From an uncultured Verrucomicrobiota bacterium (GTDB lineage Bacteria; Verrucomicrobiota; Verrucomicrobiia; Opitutales; Opitutaceae), in contig CAJCBL010000171.1 in the NCBI GenBank assembly GCA_903960515.1, positions 1-64,000 of the forward strand: a DNA stretch of 64,000 nucleotides, in the 5' to 3' direction. Under the pieces are notes generated by a model that was not told the origin of the DNA, made no database searches, and saw only the letters and a list, made by a program, of their open reading frames with translations. The stretch's first letter is position 1, and each line of letters opens with the position of its first letter. The position numbers and the translations under genes were made by a program. Positions 59,973 to 64,000 of the stretch are shown in pieces.

Positions 59973-62900
59973 GTATCGTGTTTTATGATCACCAGCGGGT
60001 CGCCGGCCTGTACGGGTTTCCCCTCGGTGCAGAGCACCTGGGTGACCTCACCGGCGCACGCCGGCAGGACCGAAATCTCCATCTTCATCGATTCGAGCAC
60101 GACCAGTGCGTCGTCCGGGGTCACGCGCTGGCCCGCGCGTACGTTGATTTTCCAGACATTGCCCGGCACCTGAGCGAGCACAGCGCTGTGGCCCGGAGGC
60201 AAGGCGGCGTGCTCGGTCGCCCCGACGGAGGCCTCGCTCTCGGCGGAGAAATTGAGCTGCCCGGACACCTCCCAGCGGTGGCGCTCCTCCTCGAAGGAAC
60301 TCTGCTGCCTGGCCTTGAACTCCCCGATGGAGGCGGCGTTGCCCGCCAGAAACTTGCGGTAGTCGCGCAGCCGGAACGTATCCTCCTCGATACGCAGCTT
60401 GTAACGGCCGAGCGGGAAGTCCTCGCGGAACTTGAGCAGCTCCTTCGGGCCCACCTCGTGGAAGCGGATCTGGTCGAAGAAGCGCAACAGCCACGGCTTG
60501 CCGCCTGTGAAATCGGAGGTTTGCCGCCAGCGGTTCCACATCTGCACGGTGCGCCCGATGAACTGGTATCCGCCTGGGCCTTCCATCCCGTACACGCACA
60601 TGTAGGCCCCGCCGATGCCCACGGCGTTTTCCGGCGTCCAGGTGCGGGCGGGGTTGTACTTTGTGGTTACAAGCCGGTGTCGAGGGTCGACCGGGGTGGC
60701 CACGGGGGCTCCGAGGTAGACATCGCCCAGCCCGAGCACCAGATAGCTCGCATCGAAGGCGATGCGTTTCACCTCGTCGACCGATGCCAGACCATTGATA
60801 CGGCGGATAAACTCGATGTTGCTCGGGCACCACGGGGCATCGCGGCGCACGGTCTGCATGTATTTGCGGATGGCGAGCAGCGTGGACTCGTCCTCCCAGG
60901 AGAGCGGCAGGTGCACGATGCGCGTGGGCACCTCCATGGCATCGAGCGAGGGCAGGTGCACCTCGGCGTCGAGCAGGGTCTCCATGAGCCGCTCAAGCGG
61001 CAGCAGGCGGCTGTCGAAATGCACCTGCAGGGAACGGATACCGGGGGTGAGGTCGAGCAGGCCGGGGGTGTGGCTGTCGCGCAGCCATTCCATGAGGGCG
61101 TGGACACGGAAACGCAGCTCCAGGTCGAGCACCTGCACGCCGTATTCGACCAGGAGGTATTTGTCGCCGGAACGCCGATAGCAGACGCCGGGCAGCTCCC
61201 CTCTGGGCGGGATGGTGTGCAGCACAGCCGGTTCCACCGGGCCCCGCGACGCTGGGGCCGCTGTACGGACCCGGTGCGCACGCGCCGGGGCAAGGGTTTC
61301 GATCGCCGCCTCCATCGCTGCCTCGCGGAGGCGAGCCTCGGCGGCGCTTACAGGGAGGAAGCGAACCTTGTCGCCGGGGCGCAATTGCCCGGCCTTCCAG
61401 AGGTCGGCGGCAATGATCGCCGCTGGGCACACGAACCCGCCGCAGCTCGGGCCGTCGGGCCCGAGGATGATCGGCATGTCGCCGGTGAAATCGATGGCGC
61501 CCACGGCATAGGCGTTGTCGTGAATGTTCGACGGATGCAGTCCGGCCTCGCCGCCGTCCTTGCGCGCCCAGCGCGGCTTGGGGCCGATGAGGCGAACGCC
61601 GGTACGCGCGGAGTTGAAATGCACCTCGTACGGGGAGGAGAACAGGTCCGCGATGTCCTGCTCGGCGAAGAAATCGGGCGCGCCATGCGGTCCGTACAGC
61701 ACGGCGATCTCCCATTCTCGGGTGTATTCGGGCACTAGCGCCGCAGGAAGGCGTAGAAGCCCGGTGTCCTCGGCGTCGCCAAACACTGGACCCGGATTGA
61801 CGCGCAGCACGTCGCCGGCACGCAGCGCCCTGCCCGCGTGGCCGCCGAAGAGGCCGAGGGTGAAGGTGCTCTTGCTGCCCAAATAGTCGGGGACATCGAA
61901 ACCGTGGCGGATCGCCAGATACGCCCGCATGCCGGCGCCGGCGAGCGCGCCGAGGCGCAGTACCTGGCCCTGGCGCACACGGAAGGAGCGCCAGAACTGC
62001 ACGGGCTTGCCGTCGAGGGTGGCGGCGGTGCTCGCACCCGCCAAGGCCACCACCGCCGGGGTGTTGAAGCGCAGCGAGGGGCCCGTGAGCGTGATCTCGA
62101 GGCCCGCCGCGGACGGCGGATTGCCCACCAGGCGATTGGCGAAGCGGAAGGCCCGAGTATCCATCGGTCCGGACGGCGGCACGCCGACGTCCCAGTGCCC
62201 AAGGCGCCCCGGGTAATCCTGCACCGTGGTTTGCGTGCCGCCCTCAAGCACCTCTACGGTCGGGGCGGAATAGGGAAGGCGCTCGAGGTAGCGTGTCGTA
62301 ACCTTTCCCGCACGAAAGCCGGGGGAGGCCAGGATCTGGCGCAGGTAGAGCAGATTGGTTTCCAGCCCGGCAACGCGGGTTTCGGACAACCCCTGCTCGA
62401 GCCGGGCGAGGGCCTCGGGGCGATCCGCTCCGCGTGCGATGAGCTTGGCCAGCATCGGGTCGTAATAGGGGCTCACCTCCGTGCCGCGCTCCACCCACGT
62501 CTCGTTGCGCAAGCTGCGCGGCACTACGAATTCCGTGAGCACTCCCGTGGCGGGCTGGAAATTCTTCGCAGGGTCCTCGGAGTAGAGGCGCACCTGTATG
62601 GCGGCCCCGGAGCAGCGGCGCACAAAACCCGTGAGGTCGAGCTCGCCGGCGGCCTGCCTCACCATCCACTCCACCAGGTCGATGCCGGTGACCTCCTCGG
62701 TTACGCCGTGCTCGACCTGAAGGCGCGTATTCACCTCCAGGAAATAGAACTCGTCCGTGGCGTCGTCGTAGACGAACTCCACGGTGCCGGCCGACTCGTA
62801 GCCGGCGGCGCTGCCCAGCCGCTCCGCACAGGCGAGCAGGCGCTCGCGGAGCGCGGAGGGGAGATTGGGGGCAGGCGTCTCCTCGATGATCTTCTGGTTG

Positions 62901-63598
62901 CGGCGCTGGATGGAGCACTCGCGTTCCCCGAGGGCGACCACGCGGCCACGGCCGTCGCCAAAGATCTGCACCTCGATGTGGCGCGCCCGTTCCACGTACT
63001 TCTCAAGGAAGAGCCCGCTGTCCTTGAAATTGCTGCGACTAAGGCGGTCCACCCGGGCGAAGGCCGGCTCGAGCTCCCCGGCATTCCAGCACAGCTGCAT
63101 GCCTATGCCGCCGCCGCCAGCGGTGCTCTTGATCATGACCGGATAGCCGATACGAGTCGCCTCGCCCAGGGCGGCGGCCACATCGGGCAACAGCCCGGTG
63201 CCCGGAAGCAGCGGCAAACCCTCAGCCTCGGCGATTGCGCGGGCGGTGTGCTTGAGCCCAAACTGGCGCATCTGCCCAGGCTTTGGCCCGATAAAGACAA
63301 TACCGGCCTCCGCGCAGGCCTCGGCGAAGCCGGGGTTCTCGGAGAGAAAACCGTATCCAGGATGGATCGCCTGCGCACCGGTGCGCTTCGCCGCCTCAAG
63401 AATCTTGTCGGTGACCAGATAACTCTGCGCCGCGGGGGCGGCACCGATGAGCACAGCCTCGTCGGCCTGCGCGACATGAAGCGAGCCGACATCTGCTTCG
63501 GAATAGACCGCGACCGACTTGATGCCCATTTGCCGCAGGGTGCGGATGATGCGGCAGGCGATGGCACCGCGGTTGGCGATGAGGACCTTGGAAAACAT
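59969..63598 (-). CDS. Biotin-dependent urea (or guanidine) carboxylase
   Basis: A 1209-residue single-chain enzyme: biotin carboxylase with ATP-grasp (1-450, starting FSKVLIANRGAIACRII), carboxyltransferase halves of the KipA/KipI type (about 450-1080), and a C-terminal biotin carrier domain with K1172 in VLESMKMEI. It carboxylates urea to allophanate, or guanidine to carboxyguanidine. The DUF1989 gene beside it is typical of guanidine-using operons, so substrate is open. Length and domain order are normal. First clear partner of atzF. Confidence 0.9.
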   Translation of the reverse strand: MFSKVLIANRGAIACRIIRTLRQMGIKSVAVYSEADVGSLHVAQADEAVLIGAAPAAQSYLVTDKILEAAKRTGAQAIHPGYGFLSENPGFAEACAEAGIVFIGPKPGQMRQFGLKHTARAIAEAEGLPLLPGTGLLPDVAAALGEATRIGYPVMIKSTAGGGGIGMQLCWNAGELEPAFARVDRLSRSNFKDSGLFLEKYVERARHIEVQIFGDGRGRVVALGERECSIQRRNQKIIEETPAPNLPSALRERLLACAERLGSAAGYESAGTVEFVYDDATDEFYFLEVNTRLQVEHGVTEEVTGIDLVEWMVRQAAGELDLTGFVRRCSGAAIQVRLYSEDPAKNFQPATGVLTEFVVPRSLRNETWVERGTEVSPYYDPMLAKLIARGADRPEALARLEQGLSETRVAGLETNLLYLRQILASPGFRAGKVTTRYLERLPYSAPTVEVLEGGTQTTVQDYPGRLGHWDVGVPPSGPMDTRAFRFANRLVGNPPSAAGLEITLTGPSLRFNTPAVVALAGASTAATLDGKPVQFWRSFRVRQGQVLRLGALAGAGMRAYLAIRHGFDVPDYLGSKSTFTLGLFGGHAGRALRAGDVLRVNPGPVFGDAEDTGLLRLPAALVPEYTREWEIAVLYGPHGAPDFFAEQDIADLFSSPYEVHFNSARTGVRLIGPKPRWARKDGGEAGLHPSNIHDNAYAVGAIDFTGDMPIILGPDGPSCGGFVCPAAIIAADLWKAGQLRPGDKVRFLPVSAAEARLREAAMEAAIETLAPARAHRVRTAAPASRGPVEPAVLHTIPPRGELPGVCYRRSGDKYLLVEYGVQVLDLELRFRVHALMEWLRDSHTPGLLDLTPGIRSLQVHFDSRLLPLERLMETLLDAEVHLPSLDAMEVPTRIVHLPLSWEDESTLLAIRKYMQTVRRDAPWCPSNIEFIRRINGLASVDEVKRIAFDASYLVLGLGDVYLGAPVATPVDPRHRLVTTKYNPARTWTPENAVGIGGAYMCVYGMEGPGGYQFIGRTVQMWNRWRQTSDFTGGKPWLLRFFDQIRFHEVGPKELLKFREDFPLGRYKLRIEEDTFRLRDYRKFLAGNAASIGEFKARQQSSFEEERHRWEVSGQLNFSAESEASVGATEHAALPPGHSAVLAQVPGNVWKINVRAGQRVTPDDALVVLESMKMEISVLPACAGEVTQVLCTEGKPVQAGDPLVIIKHDT

Positions 63599-63680
63599 GG
63601 GGGGAACGGAGGTGAAGTGGGAGTTCAGGGATCGGTGGGCAGCGGGAGTGCGCAGCTCCAGTTGTCACCAAGGCGAGGTG

Positions 63681-64000
63681 TCACGGGCTCCAGACCAGCA
63701 CTTCAATCGGGGTCGGGTTGTAGGCGTTGCAGGGGTTGTTGAGCTGCGGGCAGTTCGAGATCAGGCAGATCACATCTCGCTCGGCCCGCAGTTCCACGTA
63801 GCGGCCAGGGCCGGACACACCATCCTCGAAGGTGAGCCTCCCGTCCGGAGTCACCGGGACGTTCATGAAGAAGTTGATATTGCAGGTGATGTCGCGCTTG
63901 CCGAAGTCGAACCGCCCGTGGTGGCCGCAGTCGCAGGCGGCGATCTCCTGCGCGCCGCGGATGAAGCTGTCGCGGCAGGCGTGCATGTGCTCCTTCCCGT
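63681..64000 (-). CDS. DUF1989 urea-carboxylase-associated protein, partial
   Basis: The C-terminal ~105 residues of a DUF1989 protein; the gene continues beyond the window. [36 protein letters not shown] and [12 protein letters not shown] are family hallmarks, including conserved Cys/His residues likely to bind metal. Such proteins come in pairs beside urea carboxylase and have been shown in other bacteria to form carboxyguanidine deiminase. It is 82 bp upstream of the carboxylase start and co-oriented. Confidence 0.88.
   Translation of the reverse strand, partial: GKEHMHACRDSFIRGAQEIAACDCGHHGRFDFGKRDITCNINFFMNVPVTPDGRLTFEDGVSGPGRYVELRAERDVICLISNCPQLNNPCNAYNPTPIEVLVWSP

Overview
The window is G+C-rich and looks chromosomal. 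Gene content and the style of the secreted proteins suggest a Gram-negative member of the Verrucomicrobiota, probably close to Opitutaceae. This placement is inference: it rests on the TamA/TamB outer-membrane assembly pair, a verrucomicrobial-style C-terminal module on two secreted beta-helix proteins, a single-chain glycyl-tRNA synthetase, and REP-like TAGGAGCG repeats. No rRNA, tRNA or CRISPR array was seen.

Layout. 0-16.7 kb: a sirohydrochlorin chelatase-like gene, a DEAD-box helicase and a small hypothetical gene. Next come a vapBC-type toxin-antitoxin pair between 185-bp direct repeats, a DUF1643 gene with a 306-bp tandem copy of its 3' end, a deoxyribosyltransferase-like gene and a PilT/PilU ATPase. 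The stretch ends with a cysteine-cluster protein, two secreted beta-helix proteins, a RelE-like protein, pssA, dnaN (with a weak origin-like upstream region) and a CvpA-family gene. 16.7-27.8 kb: an Eco29kI-type restriction-modification pair lies at the 3' end of a SWIM/SNF2 helicase gene, with a 46-bp duplication of that gene end on its far side. A second SWIM/SNF2 paralogue follows, and a patatin-like lipoprotein gene sits between the two. 27.9-35.7 kb: glyS, then tamB and tamA overlapping.

35.7-41.7 kb is a gene graveyard: a frameshifted SNF2 remnant, two decayed tamB pieces, a PaaX-like (Cas2-fold) gene broken by a 10-bp slippage, and five copies of a 32-bp palindrome that mark off repeated segments of about 250, 1190, 410 and 413 bp. 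A conserved hypothetical gene (40.5-41.7 kb) closes the region.

41.9-52.1 kb is a nitrogen-acquisition operon: an outer-membrane beta-barrel protein, the urea ABC transporter urtABCDE and urease structural genes ureABC. The logic is passage through the outer membrane, capture by UrtA, import by UrtBCDE and hydrolysis by UreABC. No urease maturation genes (ureDEFG) are in the window. Most spacers of this operon carry self-complementary simple-word sequences. At 58.3-64.0 kb, on the other strand, allophanate hydrolase, a biotin-dependent urea/guanidine carboxylase and a DUF1989 protein form a second, ATP-dependent route. The DUF1989 partner makes guanidine as likely a substrate as urea. The genes between (52.2-58.2 kb) are assorted: an acetyltransferase, CoA-binding protein, nitroreductase, an LDI-like membrane-anchored protein, a cysteine-cluster protein and small secreted proteins.

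The most unusual signals are the palindrome-delimited segments at 36.8-39.1 kb, the GGGACAGGT-type motif that recurs at the edges of partial gene duplications at two distant loci, the restriction-modification insertion with its 46-bp duplication, and the inverted repeats in the urt/ure spacers.
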